From contig CAZUTK010000004.1 of NCBI GenBank assembly GCA_964623265.1, positions 12,188 to 76,187 on the forward strand: 64,000 nt of DNA, read 5' to 3'. Shown here in pieces: positions 7,173 to 16,387 of this stretch. A model generated the notes under the pieces. It made no database searches and was not told the DNA's origin. It worked only from the letters and a program-made list of their open reading frames with translations. The first letter of the stretch is position 1; the number at the start of each line of letters is the position of its first letter. Both the position numbers and the translations under genes were made by a program. The stretch is from CAZUTK01 sp964623265 (GTDB lineage Bacteria; Electryoneota; B3-LCP).

Positions 7173-8465
7173 TCAACGATGAACCGAATCCGCGGGTTCG
7201 AGGCGACTGATGACCGCGCGGATCTTGCCTGAGGGATCCCGACTCAAATGCGCCACGATTTCCGGTTTCACTTTCAGCTCGCCTCGAACCAGTTTGGCGG
7301 TGAGAGATATTAGGTCGTTCAATTTCGCTTGATCCGGTTCTTTCGCCGCAACAATCTGCAGACGAATGGATTCCTCTTCTTCCTGCAGAATCCGGAAACT
7401 TTTCAACCAAGGAATCAGTCGCAATTCCTGAAAAACCAGACCGGACAGCCATTGACCGGAAGGAAGCCGAATGCGGCTGTCGCTTCGGCCTGTGATCCTG
7501 GCGAGACGTCTGAATTGAACTCCGCAGGAACATTGCCCGGACATCCGAATGCCTAAATCTCCGAGGTCGTAGCGGATGAACGGGGAATCATAGCCGTCCA
7601 GATACGTTACCAAAATCCTGCCTTCCGCGCCGTCGGGCACTTCTTCATCCGAGTCATCCAAGAGTTCGACGATCATCGCGTCGTCGTTGATGTGCATCCC
7701 TCGATGCGCGCGACACTCCCATGCGATATTGCCCACTTCCCGGCTGGCGTATAAGTCAAACACTTCCGCGAGAAACGCCTGCCGTATCTTTTCGCGCGTT
7801 GCATCATCCAGGACTTCCGCTCCGGTGCAAATGACGGGGATTCGGAACGTTTCACCTCGTTCCAGCAATAGATCCGCGATTTCCACCAAGCCGCTCGGAT
7901 ATCCGTGTATATGCCGCGGACAGATCTCCCGAAGCCTTTTCAGATTGACTTCCGGGGGATCCGTCACGGACAGCCAGTATTTGCGCAGTATGCCGAACCG
8001 TTCGAACCAGTGCTTGCCGGTTATATCCGCTCTGGAAGATTTCAGCACCGCTTGCGGGTGGTACAAGCGAAAACCCGTCTGCTGAAAGGCACGGATGACC
8101 TTGGCTTTAATATACCAAAAATCCCGCCAGGTGCGATATACTCGGAGGGGCTCACCGGTGGAACCGCCGGTCAATTCCGTGAACAAACCTGCATTTTGCT
8201 TCGGAGTCAGGATTTCCAGAGGATCCGCGTTGCGCAATTCGGCCTTGGTGAGGATCGGAATCTTCCGGATGTCTGCGATGGTCTTCAAAGAATCCGGATG
8301 AAATCCGCAACTTTGATACTTGCGCCGATAGAAGGAACTGTAATAATACGCATGCCTGACCATTTCGCGGAAACGCCAGAGGCGATAGTGATCCAATTCC
8401 TGCTGCGTCCAATGCAGGCGTTCGTTCATCTGCCGCAACAGTCGGTAAGTGTGCCACCAATTCAC
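7173..8465 (-). CDS. CapK/PaaK-like adenylate-forming enzyme, copy 1
   Basis: This 430-residue protein belongs to the phenylacetate-CoA ligase/CapK branch of adenylate-forming enzymes. Visible motifs are the phosphate-binding LTGGSTGEPL (~98-107), the E-containing VICTGAEVLDD (~210), YASREVGNIAWEC (~240), FIRYDLGDLG and GRSDSRIRLPSGQWL. A CSCG pair precedes the GRSD motif. It would activate a carboxylate with ATP; the acceptor is unknown. GTG is the start, overlapping the upstream stop (GTGA). It is one of three paralogues in the locus. Members of this family occur in many capsule loci, but few reactions are proven. Confidence 0.75.
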   Translation of the reverse strand: MNWWHTYRLLRQMNERLHWTQQELDHYRLWRFREMVRHAYYYSSFYRRKYQSCGFHPDSLKTIADIRKIPILTKAELRNADPLEILTPKQNAGLFTELTGGSTGEPLRVYRTWRDFWYIKAKVIRAFQQTGFRLYHPQAVLKSSRADITGKHWFERFGILRKYWLSVTDPPEVNLKRLREICPRHIHGYPSGLVEIADLLLERGETFRIPVICTGAEVLDDATREKIRQAFLAEVFDLYASREVGNIAWECRAHRGMHINDDAMIVELLDDSDEEVPDGAEGRILVTYLDGYDSPFIRYDLGDLGIRMSGQCSCGVQFRRLARITGRSDSRIRLPSGQWLSGLVFQELRLIPWLKSFRILQEEEESIRLQIVAAKEPDQAKLNDLISLTAKLVRGELKVKPEIVAHLSRDPSGKIRAVISRLEPADSVHR

Positions 8466-9757
8466 GACGTCTCGCTCCAGAAAGGATGTGGCAGGCGGGA
8501 GATGACCGAGCGGATTTTGCCGGATTTTTCGCGCGGAATTTCCGCCACTCGGACGACCTCAATGCGAAACGAATCACCCAATCGGCTGCGCAGAAGCCGG
8601 CGGATTTGCTCCTCCGGTTGCGCATGCGCATCCTTCGCCTTCCATTCCACCGTGATTCCACCCGGCTCCTCCTGCAAAATGCGGAATTGATCCACCTCCC
8701 GCAGCGGTTTCAAGAGAAGCGATATTTCCAGCGCCGAAAGCAGGGATCCATCGGCGCCCTGGATGAAGCCGTCCGACCTGCCGGCGATATTCTGCAGCAT
8801 CGGGAACCGGCAGCCGCAGGGGCAAATTCCTCCCTGAAATGAAGCCACATCCCCCACGCGATAACGCAGGATCGGCATAACGCGCAGATCGAATTGCGTC
8901 ACCACAATCTCACCCGGTTCACCGAATTTCGCAGGATGGTTCCCTGTAAGAATCTCGACGTGAAGAGTATCCGCATTGACGTGATACCCTTCGCGAAGCC
9001 GGCATTGAAAGGCGATATGTCCGACTTCGTTGGCGCCGTATAGATCAATGGGATCCACACCCCATTGTTCTTTCAATATCCTTCTGTCTTCCTGTGTCAG
9101 CACTTCGGCGATCGTGAATAAAAGTCTTGGGCGAAGAGGCGCGGCGCCGACAGCGTTCAGTTCTCGCCCTACTAGCATCAAAACAGAGGGAAAACCGATC
9201 AACACCTGGGGCTGAATGTGCAGTAACTCCCGGAGATTCAACTGAGCTGAATCATAGACGGAAAGAAACCGTTCATGCATAATGCCCAGGCGATGATACC
9301 AGCGATTCTTGGGCGAAGAATGCCGCGGCTCCGTGATATTGACCAACCGGTGCCAAGGCTGCATCCCGTTGTAGAATAGTTCACGGGTCACCACGAACCC
9401 CATCTGCAATCGTTCGCAGGGATCATACCACAGTTCCAGAGGAATTCCCGTCGAACCGGACGAGCGATAGCGGATGAACTTGCTTCGATCTGCTGATGGA
9501 TCGAAAAATTCCTCGATCCGGTCCCGGAGGGTTTCCTTTTCCAGCAGGGGGAAATTGACGAGATCATCCGGTTCGCGGAAGTCTTCGGGCGACGCCCCGA
9601 TTTTAGCGAATATTTCGCGGTAATAAGGGATTTTCCGATAGCAAAAGTGCATCAGCTTACGAAATTTGTCGCGCCGCAATGCACGCAGCTTTTCCTCGGT
9701 CCAGAACAGACGATGCTGCAGCCGCAACAGATGATATGCCGAATGGAGCGCTCCCAT
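8462..9757 (-). CDS. CapK/PaaK-like adenylate-forming enzyme, copy 2
   Basis: This 431-residue paralogue of the neighbouring CapK-like genes has RSSGSTGIPLELWYD (P-loop), LLFTIAEVLTQEDRR, LYGANEVGHIAFQC, ILRYRVGDVASF, CPCGCRFPM (a cysteine cluster, possibly zinc-binding) and GRSDGFIQGADG. The C-terminal lid-like part ends with EIPREKSGKIRSVISRL, close to the end of copy 1 (SGKIRAVISRL). The ATG start lies directly after the stop of the carboxypeptidase gene. It probably activates an acid for transfer to the polymer or its lipid-linked precursor (inference). Confidence 0.75.
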   Translation of the reverse strand: MGALHSAYHLLRLQHRLFWTEEKLRALRRDKFRKLMHFCYRKIPYYREIFAKIGASPEDFREPDDLVNFPLLEKETLRDRIEEFFDPSADRSKFIRYRSSGSTGIPLELWYDPCERLQMGFVVTRELFYNGMQPWHRLVNITEPRHSSPKNRWYHRLGIMHERFLSVYDSAQLNLRELLHIQPQVLIGFPSVLMLVGRELNAVGAAPLRPRLLFTIAEVLTQEDRRILKEQWGVDPIDLYGANEVGHIAFQCRLREGYHVNADTLHVEILTGNHPAKFGEPGEIVVTQFDLRVMPILRYRVGDVASFQGGICPCGCRFPMLQNIAGRSDGFIQGADGSLLSALEISLLLKPLREVDQFRILQEEPGGITVEWKAKDAHAQPEEQIRRLLRSRLGDSFRIEVVRVAEIPREKSGKIRSVISRLPHPFWSETS

Positions 9758-10990
9758 TTATTCGCCGTCCAACGTTTCCGCCAGAGCCTGCACTAACGCT
9801 CTGCCCGTCTCCCGCAGCGATTGCGGTGTGACGGTCGAACCATCCGCCCCGCGGCTGTAATTGCATTCGAGGTAGAGACAGTAGGTGTCATAGTCGCGCA
9901 GCAGAGCATTTCCGGTGATATTGGGCAAATCGAGAATCCGGACGGGGGAACGCCCTTGTAATTGAGGGTGATTCTGGTCGGCGGCAGATAGAAGGGCGCG
10001 CTGAAGATCCGCATGATGAAAGAACAGTTGAGAAGGTGGGGTCTCGAGGAAAAAATGCCCGAGACTCGGATCATTGGAAGCGTGTAGATTGATCACCAGT
10101 TTCACCTTCTTTTCCGCGAAAGACGGCGCCAGCGCAGCCTTCAGAGCGCGTGTCTCAGCCGCCTTGAAATCCACCCAATCCCGGGCGAGGTTCACGCCTT
10201 CTGAATTGCGGTAATAATATCCCCGAACCACGCCGTCAAGGTTCAACATCGGCACGAAGATGCAGCGATAGCGGTCCGCCAGATGCCTTCCCGCCGGATG
10301 ATTCAGCAGAGCTTCCACCATCCCTTCGAGCGCAAAAGACGCCGGAGTCTCGCCCGGGTGTTCGCGGCAGATCACCCAGATTTCCAGAGCATTTTCCGGA
10401 TGCCCAAGATCCTTTGGTCCAATTTGCAGAACCGGAATTTCCCTCCTTTCCTCCGTCTTCCCCAGCGTTGATACGCCATCACTCCGCTCTTTTACCGATT
10501 CAAGAAATTCGCGAAGCATCCGCACGGTATAAGGATAACAATAAGCGACATACAAAGTATCCGCCGCGAAGGGTGAGCGGAAGCGGAACACCTTTTGACC
10601 CAGAGGATGCTGCAAGCTGAATTCCCTGATATAACGGGTTTCCCGCGCTCGCTCCCAATTTACGCCGTCCGCCGAAAAAACAGGGCGGGTGATTCCCCAG
10701 CGGTCGCCGGTCTGGTGCGCTTCCGCCGCGTTTTCGATGACGAATTCGAGCGGCTGATCCGGCGGCGCGCCCATTACCTTGAAGTAGAACCAGAGGTATT
10801 CCTTCCCCCCTGGATCCTGCGGGATGGAGAACGCCACGATGCCATCCGACCGCTGATGCAATTTTTCCGCGGCGCCGGATTCGAAATCCGTGGAAAAAGA
10901 CAAGTCTCCGCCTATCGCCGCAAGCTCAAGCGCTGTCACCATTATACTTGCAAAAAGATAGAAGCATATCCGACCTGAAACCGGAAACAT
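9758..10990 (-). CDS. Exported M14-family zinc carboxypeptidase, CCP-like
   Basis: This is a 410-residue metallopeptidase from the ATG at 10990 (AGGAGGG about 10 nt upstream). It has an N-terminal signal peptide or anchor, then a beta-sandwich domain like that in front of cytosolic-carboxypeptidase (Nna1/AGBL)-type M14 enzymes, ending VAYCYPYTV. The catalytic domain has the HxxE zinc motif (CREHPGETPAS), the substrate-binding YYRNSEGVNLARDW, the third zinc ligand in INLHASND and the catalytic Glu in LYLECNYSRG. All key residues look intact. Lying between CapK-like ligase genes in a polysaccharide operon is unusual. It may remove or tailor an amino-acid or peptide substituent, which is inference. 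Confidence 0.75.
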   Translation of the reverse strand: MFPVSGRICFYLFASIMVTALELAAIGGDLSFSTDFESGAAEKLHQRSDGIVAFSIPQDPGGKEYLWFYFKVMGAPPDQPLEFVIENAAEAHQTGDRWGITRPVFSADGVNWERARETRYIREFSLQHPLGQKVFRFRSPFAADTLYVAYCYPYTVRMLREFLESVKERSDGVSTLGKTEERREIPVLQIGPKDLGHPENALEIWVICREHPGETPASFALEGMVEALLNHPAGRHLADRYRCIFVPMLNLDGVVRGYYYRNSEGVNLARDWVDFKAAETRALKAALAPSFAEKKVKLVINLHASNDPSLGHFFLETPPSQLFFHHADLQRALLSAADQNHPQLQGRSPVRILDLPNITGNALLRDYDTYCLYLECNYSRGADGSTVTPQSLRETGRALVQALAETLDGE

Positions 10991-10997
10991 AGCCGCC

Positions 10998-12319
10998 TTA
11001 CCCTCCTGCAATTTTCGAAATCACCCTTCGCATTTTCCCGGAAGTCTCCTTAGGCAGCGAATCCACACGAACCGCTTCGACCTTGATCCCCGAACCCATG
11101 ACCTGCAAAACGTGTTCCTTTACTCTCGTCAGAGTGTCCTGGCTGAAACCTTCGCCGGGCAGGATCTGCACAACCAGCCGGTCGTACGCTTCCTGAATCA
11201 TCCGGTATTGCTGCACACCAGGGATCGAAGCGATAACGAATATCAAAGGAGAAATGCGTCTGCCGTCGGCGGAATACAGCCAGTCGTCCGCGCGCCCCTG
11301 CAGGACGCGGATTCTGGGAAAATTGCAGCCGNNNNNNNNNNNNAGGAACAGCGGCTGGAATCTCTCCCCGGCGATTCAGGTTCCGGAAGCGAAATCACGT
11401 CGCCGACCTGATAGCGGATGAACGGCATCGCGAAGGAATGCAGATTCGTAATGATCAACGGCCCGGTTGACGCCGCGCCCAGATTTCTTTCGTCTTCGCC
11501 GACTTCCACATAGAAGCTGTCGATGTTCAAATGATACCCGCTGACTTCCGGACATTGCCAGGCGACATCCCCCATCTCCACCAATCCGTAGATGTCCTTC
11601 AACACCACGTTGAAAGCGCGATTAATCCGGTTCCGGTCTGCTTCGGTCAGGAGCTCGCCGGTCGTGAAGATCAATCTAGGCTGAATGGGACAAGCGGCGA
11701 GTTTCTCGATCTCCGCCGCCAGCAGCACCATGCTGGAAGCATAGCTGTAAATCACCGCCGGTCGGATGGCTTGCAGATCCTGCAGCTGCTTTTCCACCAG
11801 ATCCGCGGCATAAATGAAATCCTTGGGGAGAAAGCCGAGTTTCTGAAAGCTGTAGCGTTCATCCGTCGCATGGCGGCTGTCGCTGATGTGCGCCATCCGG
11901 TCGCGCAGCCGCATGCCGTTGTGAAACAGGATGCGCAGATGCATCAAAGTGCGATAAATGCGGTCTTCCGCGGTGTAATATACATCCAGCGGCGAACCGG
12001 AGGATCCGGATGTCCGCCGGCGGATCAGACGGGAAATAGCATAGTCATCGGCGATTCGATCCTGCAGCGGAGTTTTCTGAAAGAGGGACTTGTTCGTACA
12101 GGGAATCTTCCGGATGTTCGCGGGATCTTTCAGCTGGTCGGGATGAAAATCCGATTCATCGTAGAGTTTCTTGTACAGGGGGACATGCTGATAAGCGTAT
12201 GTCACCAATCGGCAGAGGCGCCGCCGGCTCTCTTCCTGGACTTCAGACGCGCTTCTGCTCAGGTTTCCTCGCAACTTCCAAAATGTTTTCAGTGCTGTCC
12301 AATACATCATGAAACTCAT
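10998..12319 (-). CDS. CapK/PaaK-like adenylate-forming enzyme, copy 3 (interrupted by assembly gap)
   Basis: This is the third paralogue: RRTSGSSGSPLDVYYT (P-loop), IFTTGELLTEADR, IYGLVEMGDVAWQC and FIRYQVGDVIS lie upstream of a run of 12 N. NFPRIRVLQGRADDWLY and SGKMRRVISKI lie downstream in another frame. Minus-strand sequence before the gap ends TGTTCCT and after it begins CGGCTGC. One missing base would restore TGC-GGC-TGC and a CSCGC motif matching CPCGC of copy 2, so the frameshift is almost certainly an assembly artefact and the gene is probably intact. The ATG overlaps the upstream stop by 4 bp. Full length would be about 435 residues. Confidence 0.75.
11332..11343. other. Assembly gap (12 N)
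   Basis: A run of 12 N inside the third CapK-like gene. Codon phase on the two sides requires a true length of 1 modulo 3, so 12 is a placeholder. Homology suits one base. Confidence 0.95.
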
Positions 12320-13506
12320 TTATTCGCTGCTGCGACGGCTTCCAGGCAACGCAGCAATTCCACTCGGTTTTGTTCTGCGCGCATTTTCATAATTGCTTGA
12401 TGACGCAGCAGTTCAGCTCGGATTTTCTCCTGCTGCGACAGAATCCGCGCCGCCAACTCATAGAGGGCGTCTCGATCGAGATCCACGTCTCGAACGACGT
12501 AATCCTGAAAGCCGATGGAGGAAGCGTGTTCCCTGATTTTTCCATCGGAATCTATGCCGATGAAGGGCAACCCGAAGCGCATACCTAAGATGATGCCGTG
12601 CAGTCGCGAACTGATCAGGAGATCCAGTTTGCCCAGCCTCCTGACGAATTCCGGCAAATCGGGATCATCATCCAGGATGTCCGCGCGATTCCGGTGCACC
12701 ATGTAATTCTGCACACGGTGACAGATCAAATCGTCGCGGGGGTTTGGGCCAACGTCCATCGGAATCAAATGGATCTTCGCTTGAAACGATTCCACGAGCC
12801 GATCCAGAGTCGCGGCGGTTTCTTGGAGAAAGCGTTCAAAAGCGATGTTCTTCCTATCGCCCTGCGTCTGCCAGCTCACCGGTAGCCAGCTGCCCCGCCG
12901 ATAAAAATGCCTCCGCGGCGCAAAGCCTACGATGATTTCATCCCCTTTTTTGCATTCATAGCGATTCCCCGCCGGGAGTTCCAGCGTGAATGCGGGATCT
13001 GCGGTTCGCTTATATGCTCCCCGCAGATGAATGGAATCCAGAAAATCGGCGGACACGTCGTCCCGCACGGCGATGCGGGCGCCTTTCAACGCTTGGTACG
13101 ATAAGCATCTGCCCATCCGCGTCAACACGGGACCCAAGCCGGGAGCATAGACGAAGCGCGCGGTTCCGAAAATCCTGGCAAGGAGCAGATTTCGGACGAC
13201 ATAGGGAATGTAAAGCCGGCTGGAACGATCTTGCAGCATATGCCCCCCGCCCCAGATGAGGAGGTCTGCTTTGCTGATTTCGGCGGGGAGAAATCCCCAA
13301 CGGGAAGGGTGATCCGCGAAGACTCGAACACGATTCCCGTGCCGCCGGCGGGATCGTTCCGGCATATTGCTGATCAGCGTGATGTCGCTGATGCCGCAAG
13401 CCGTCAGATCCTGCAACAGCGAGGCGAGAATGGCTTCTTCTCCAAGGTTACCATCCGCGAAAGGGATGCGGTCAATCAGCACACGCAGATGTTTAAACAC
13501 AGTCAT
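12316..13506 (-). CDS. Polysaccharide pyruvyl transferase-family protein
   Basis: This is a 396-residue protein of the CsaB/WcaK/AmsJ type. The N-terminal GT-B-like half has DGNLGEEAILASLLQDL and LLIWGGGHMLQDR. The C-terminal half has LLISSRLHGIILGMRFGLPFIGID, the family hallmark with the SRLHG loop that binds phosphoenolpyruvate or donor in known members. It would add a ketal-linked pyruvate to a sugar, making the polymer acidic; the exact donor is not proven. The ATG at 13506 (overlap of 14 bp with the upstream gene) is preferred over the longer frame to 13542. Confidence 0.8.
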   Translation of the reverse strand: MTVFKHLRVLIDRIPFADGNLGEEAILASLLQDLTACGISDITLISNMPERSRRRHGNRVRVFADHPSRWGFLPAEISKADLLIWGGGHMLQDRSSRLYIPYVVRNLLLARIFGTARFVYAPGLGPVLTRMGRCLSYQALKGARIAVRDDVSADFLDSIHLRGAYKRTADPAFTLELPAGNRYECKKGDEIIVGFAPRRHFYRRGSWLPVSWQTQGDRKNIAFERFLQETAATLDRLVESFQAKIHLIPMDVGPNPRDDLICHRVQNYMVHRNRADILDDDPDLPEFVRRLGKLDLLISSRLHGIILGMRFGLPFIGIDSDGKIREHASSIGFQDYVVRDVDLDRDALYELAARILSQQEKIRAELLRHQAIMKMRAEQNRVELLRCLEAVAAANK

Positions 13507-14299
13507 GAGGCACGCGGCAAAATGCGTAATACAGATGCGCATAGGGGAGTTTCAGCACGGCTGGGATCGGCAGCCTTTCGCCGATATAAACCGCCCTCAT
13601 CCACGCAGGAAACTTCCCGGACGCCAGATACTGAATATAGGGGGAAACCCAGCTGCAGTTGCGTTCGCCCCGGCGATGCAAGCGCAGATCCCGAAACCCT
13701 GGTGAATCCGGCCAGGGCGGGCAATCCACGACTCCCCAGCGGGGTTGCTCGAAACCCAATTGCTTGAAACGCCTGCAAATGTAAAAAGGCGAAAAGAAAG
13801 AGATGTTCCCGTGACTCCAGGGAATGCGATAAATCCGATGGACAGACCGATGCAGAAAAAAACCGACGTTGAAGCGGTTGACATTGACTATCATCAACCA
13901 GCGATGGGTCAAATCCGCCATCCGCTTCAGCAATTCATCCGGTCGGGCAGCGGAAGGCAACACCGCGAAATTCCAACAAAGATCCCACCGTTCCCGGTTT
14001 CGCCGGGCATCATCCGCTTCGTCTTGAGTTAACAAATGCAGCCGGTCCTGCAGACCCAATTCCCGCCACAATTCCACGGCGGCGGAGTCGGCATCCACGA
14101 GTGAGACGTCGCAGCCTGCCAGAGCGAAACCCAACGAATAGAGCGACGGCATGGCTTTCGCGCCGGATGCGGGCATCTCCAGGACGGTGCGAATTTGAAG
14201 TCTGCGGGCCAGCCCGAAAAACAATTTCTGCAACGCGTAACGCTCGTAGGAAACGCCGAAAACTTCAACTTCCGTCTGTCGGTTTTCCCTTACAGCCAT
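13493..14299 (-). CDS. Class I SAM-dependent methyltransferase-like protein
   Basis: This 268-residue protein has a Rossmann-type N-terminal half. TVLEMPASGAKAMPSLYS corresponds to motif I, with VSLVDADSAAV as the acidic ribose-binding motif, then DLCWNFAVLPSAARPDELL and a later strand (HRWLMIVNVN). The glycine-rich loop is degenerate compared with GxGxG, so activity is less certain than for the methyltransferase at 23955-24668. It overlaps the upstream epimerase by 10 bp. It probably methylates a sugar or lipid intermediate. Confidence 0.6.
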   Translation of the reverse strand: MAVRENRQTEVEVFGVSYERYALQKLFFGLARRLQIRTVLEMPASGAKAMPSLYSLGFALAGCDVSLVDADSAAVELWRELGLQDRLHLLTQDEADDARRNRERWDLCWNFAVLPSAARPDELLKRMADLTHRWLMIVNVNRFNVGFFLHRSVHRIYRIPWSHGNISFFSPFYICRRFKQLGFEQPRWGVVDCPPWPDSPGFRDLRLHRRGERNCSWVSPYIQYLASGKFPAWMRAVYIGERLPIPAVLKLPYAHLYYAFCRVPHDCV

Positions 14300-15270
14300 C
14301 CGTGTTCCCGGTACCAGACAACCGTGCGCTGCAACCCTTCCTGCAAAGAGATCTGTGGACAGTAGTTCAAAAGTTCCCGCGCGCGGCGGATGGAATACCC
14401 CCAGTTGCGGCTCATCATCAGCACTCTCGATTTCGTGATGGGTGGATCAAAATATAAAACTTTCGCGGCGGATTCGCAACAACCGGCGAGGATATTTCCG
14501 AGGGTGACGGGAATCCGGATTTTCGGTCGTTTCACGCCCAGAACATCGGCGATCCCCCAGATCAACTCCCGCTTGGTAACGGGGCGTTCCCCGCCGAGGA
14601 TCACCGCGGTGTTCTCCACAACGGAATTCAACGCCGCATCAATTCCCGCCACCAGGTCGTCAATGTAGACCGGATGCGTGGTGGAATTGCCGTCTCCAAT
14701 GAACACCATCCTTCCCTTCTGGATCGCCCGGAACAAGTTCAATTTATGAGGATCCCCAGGTCCGTATGTGAAAGTAGGACGGACGACGATCAAACTGATC
14801 CGAAGCCGGCGAGCGCATTCCAGCGCTTTCTGCTCGCCTTCCCATTTGCTGCGCTCATAATCCGTCACCGGCGCCGGCGGATACGTTTCGTCAACGGGTT
14901 GTGCACCGAGCGGACCTGTAACGCCCCCGGCGCTCAGATGCACAATGCGTCGAACTCCAGCCGCTTTCGCCGCCATCAGGAGCGATTCGACTCCCTCGAC
15001 ATTCACCCGGCGCATCTCCGCATAGGGAGTCCCCCACTTCCCCAGTAGTCCCGCCGCATGGATCACCGCCGCGATCTTTTCGCACGCCGTCCGAAGATCT
15101 TCAGGATGAGTGATGTCTCCGATATGGATTTCGCAGGATTCCTTTAGATAAGCCGGCAGTTTTTCCGGATTCCGCACAAGCAGCCGAACTCGTCTCCCGG
15201 CCGACGCATAAAATTCTGCCAGCTTCCCGCCGATATACCCCGTGGCTCCGGTGATCAGAATCTCACTCAT
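14290..15270 (-). CDS. NAD(P)-dependent epimerase/dehydratase (extended SDR)
   Basis: This is a 326-residue extended short-chain dehydrogenase/reductase. It has the GATGYIGGKLAEFY nucleotide-binding loop at the N-terminus, VIHAAGLLG, HLSAGGVTGP and the catalytic YERSK (YxxxK) near residue 138, with VRPTFTYGPGDPHKL after it. It acts on a nucleotide sugar or on another alcohol/ketone substrate. The 3-beta-HSD-like architecture means a non-sugar substrate is possible. It overlaps the preceding GT4 gene by 8 bp. Confidence 0.75.
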   Translation of the reverse strand: MSEILITGATGYIGGKLAEFYASAGRRVRLLVRNPEKLPAYLKESCEIHIGDITHPEDLRTACEKIAAVIHAAGLLGKWGTPYAEMRRVNVEGVESLLMAAKAAGVRRIVHLSAGGVTGPLGAQPVDETYPPAPVTDYERSKWEGEQKALECARRLRISLIVVRPTFTYGPGDPHKLNLFRAIQKGRMVFIGDGNSTTHPVYIDDLVAGIDAALNSVVENTAVILGGERPVTKRELIWGIADVLGVKRPKIRIPVTLGNILAGCCESAAKVLYFDPPITKSRVLMMSRNWGYSIRRARELLNYCPQISLQEGLQRTVVWYREHGWL

Positions 15271-16387
15271 TCCGCACCAGTTCTTCGATGGCTTTCAGAA
15301 TGCCGTCCCAGGAGAATCTCCGCCTCGCATCAGCGACTCCCCCATCGAATCTCTTCGATCCTTCCCCGGAATAGAATTCCTCGATGGCGCGAGCCAGACT
15401 CCCCGCATCGCCGGGTTCGCAGAGCAATCCGCTGACCTGATGCGCCACCATCTCCGGAAAGCAGCCGCAGCGTGTGGCGATCACGGGCCGTCGAGCCGCA
15501 TAGGCGGTCGCCAGCGCTCCGCTTCCGGTGGCGGAACGATACGGCAGAAGGACGCCGTCGCACGCCGCCAGACGCAGTAACAGGTCGCTTTCAGAGAGAT
15601 AACCCGACTCGATCCGAACCCGGTTGTGCAAATTCAGCTTCTCGATCTGCTGATGATAGCGCCTTTCATCCTCCCAGAATTCCCCGGCGATCCAGAGGAT
15701 GACATCGCGAAAAGTAGTACCCAATAGAGAAAACGCTTCAATGGCTATATCCACGCCCTTATAGGGGCGAATAAAACCGAAAAAAAGCAACATCCTGCCG
15801 CTGATTCCCAAGATTCGGCGGGCTTCTTCGCGGGTGGGCAGCGTTAATTCGTCGGAAGAATACAGCGGATGTTCGCAGCGGCGCACCACCGCCGATGGAA
15901 AGAGGTTCAACAGCCGTCGGCGGTCTTCATCGGAATGCGTGATGAATCCCCGCCCGGATCGCAGCACCCAGCGGACTAAGATCGGATCCAGGCGGCGGAC
16001 TTCGTGCGGCAGAACGTTATGACAAATGAATAGAACGGGGATATCTGGCGAAAGCTTTCTGGACAACCAACCCAGATGCGGAGCCCAGAACGTCACCCAC
16101 CAGGCGATAATCACACCGTCCGGAGCGAAGGAACGGATCATGGTTAAGGCTTCCCGCCAGGTGGACCAGCGACCGTAATGCAAGATCGTTGTAGCTTGAA
16201 AAGTGGAGATCGGCGGCGGATCCGTTTCATATTGAGATTTGCCGGGAAATAAGATCCTGGGATACAGCTTTTTATAACCGATTCCCAGGCAGTCGTGGTG
16301 AAGTTGCAGGTTGGCTAAGAGGTGCGTGCCGTAACGGGCGATCCCGCCGCGCAGAGGATAAGTAGGACTGATAAAAACCAGCTTCAA
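15263..16387 (-). CDS. Glycosyltransferase family 4
   Basis: This is a 374-residue GT-B glycosyltransferase. The N-terminus reads ISPTYPLRGGIARYG. The donor-binding half has LLFFGFIRPYKGVDIAIEAF, and the late region SATGSGALATAYAARRPVIA takes the place of the usual ExxxxxxxE motif. The start is TTG, overlapping the upstream stop as TTGA. It would act at the cytoplasmic face, adding one sugar to the lipid-linked repeat unit. Donor and acceptor cannot be read from sequence. Confidence 0.8.
   Translation of the reverse strand: MKLVFISPTYPLRGGIARYGTHLLANLQLHHDCLGIGYKKLYPRILFPGKSQYETDPPPISTFQATTILHYGRWSTWREALTMIRSFAPDGVIIAWWVTFWAPHLGWLSRKLSPDIPVLFICHNVLPHEVRRLDPILVRWVLRSGRGFITHSDEDRRRLLNLFPSAVVRRCEHPLYSSDELTLPTREEARRILGISGRMLLFFGFIRPYKGVDIAIEAFSLLGTTFRDVILWIAGEFWEDERRYHQQIEKLNLHNRVRIESGYLSESDLLLRLAACDGVLLPYRSATGSGALATAYAARRPVIATRCGCFPEMVAHQVSGLLCEPGDAGSLARAIEEFYSGEGSKRFDGGVADARRRFSWDGILKAIEELVRNE

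Noticed and set aside
5665..7533. 622-residue flippase with a long polar N-terminal extension
   Set aside because: The first ~127 residues are an out-of-frame reading of the CapK-like gene; TTG at 7152 with AGGA fits the family.
11243..11411. Real frameshift or pseudogene in the third CapK-like gene
   Set aside because: Both halves keep family motifs and the break lies exactly at the N run; a one-base gap restores the frame.
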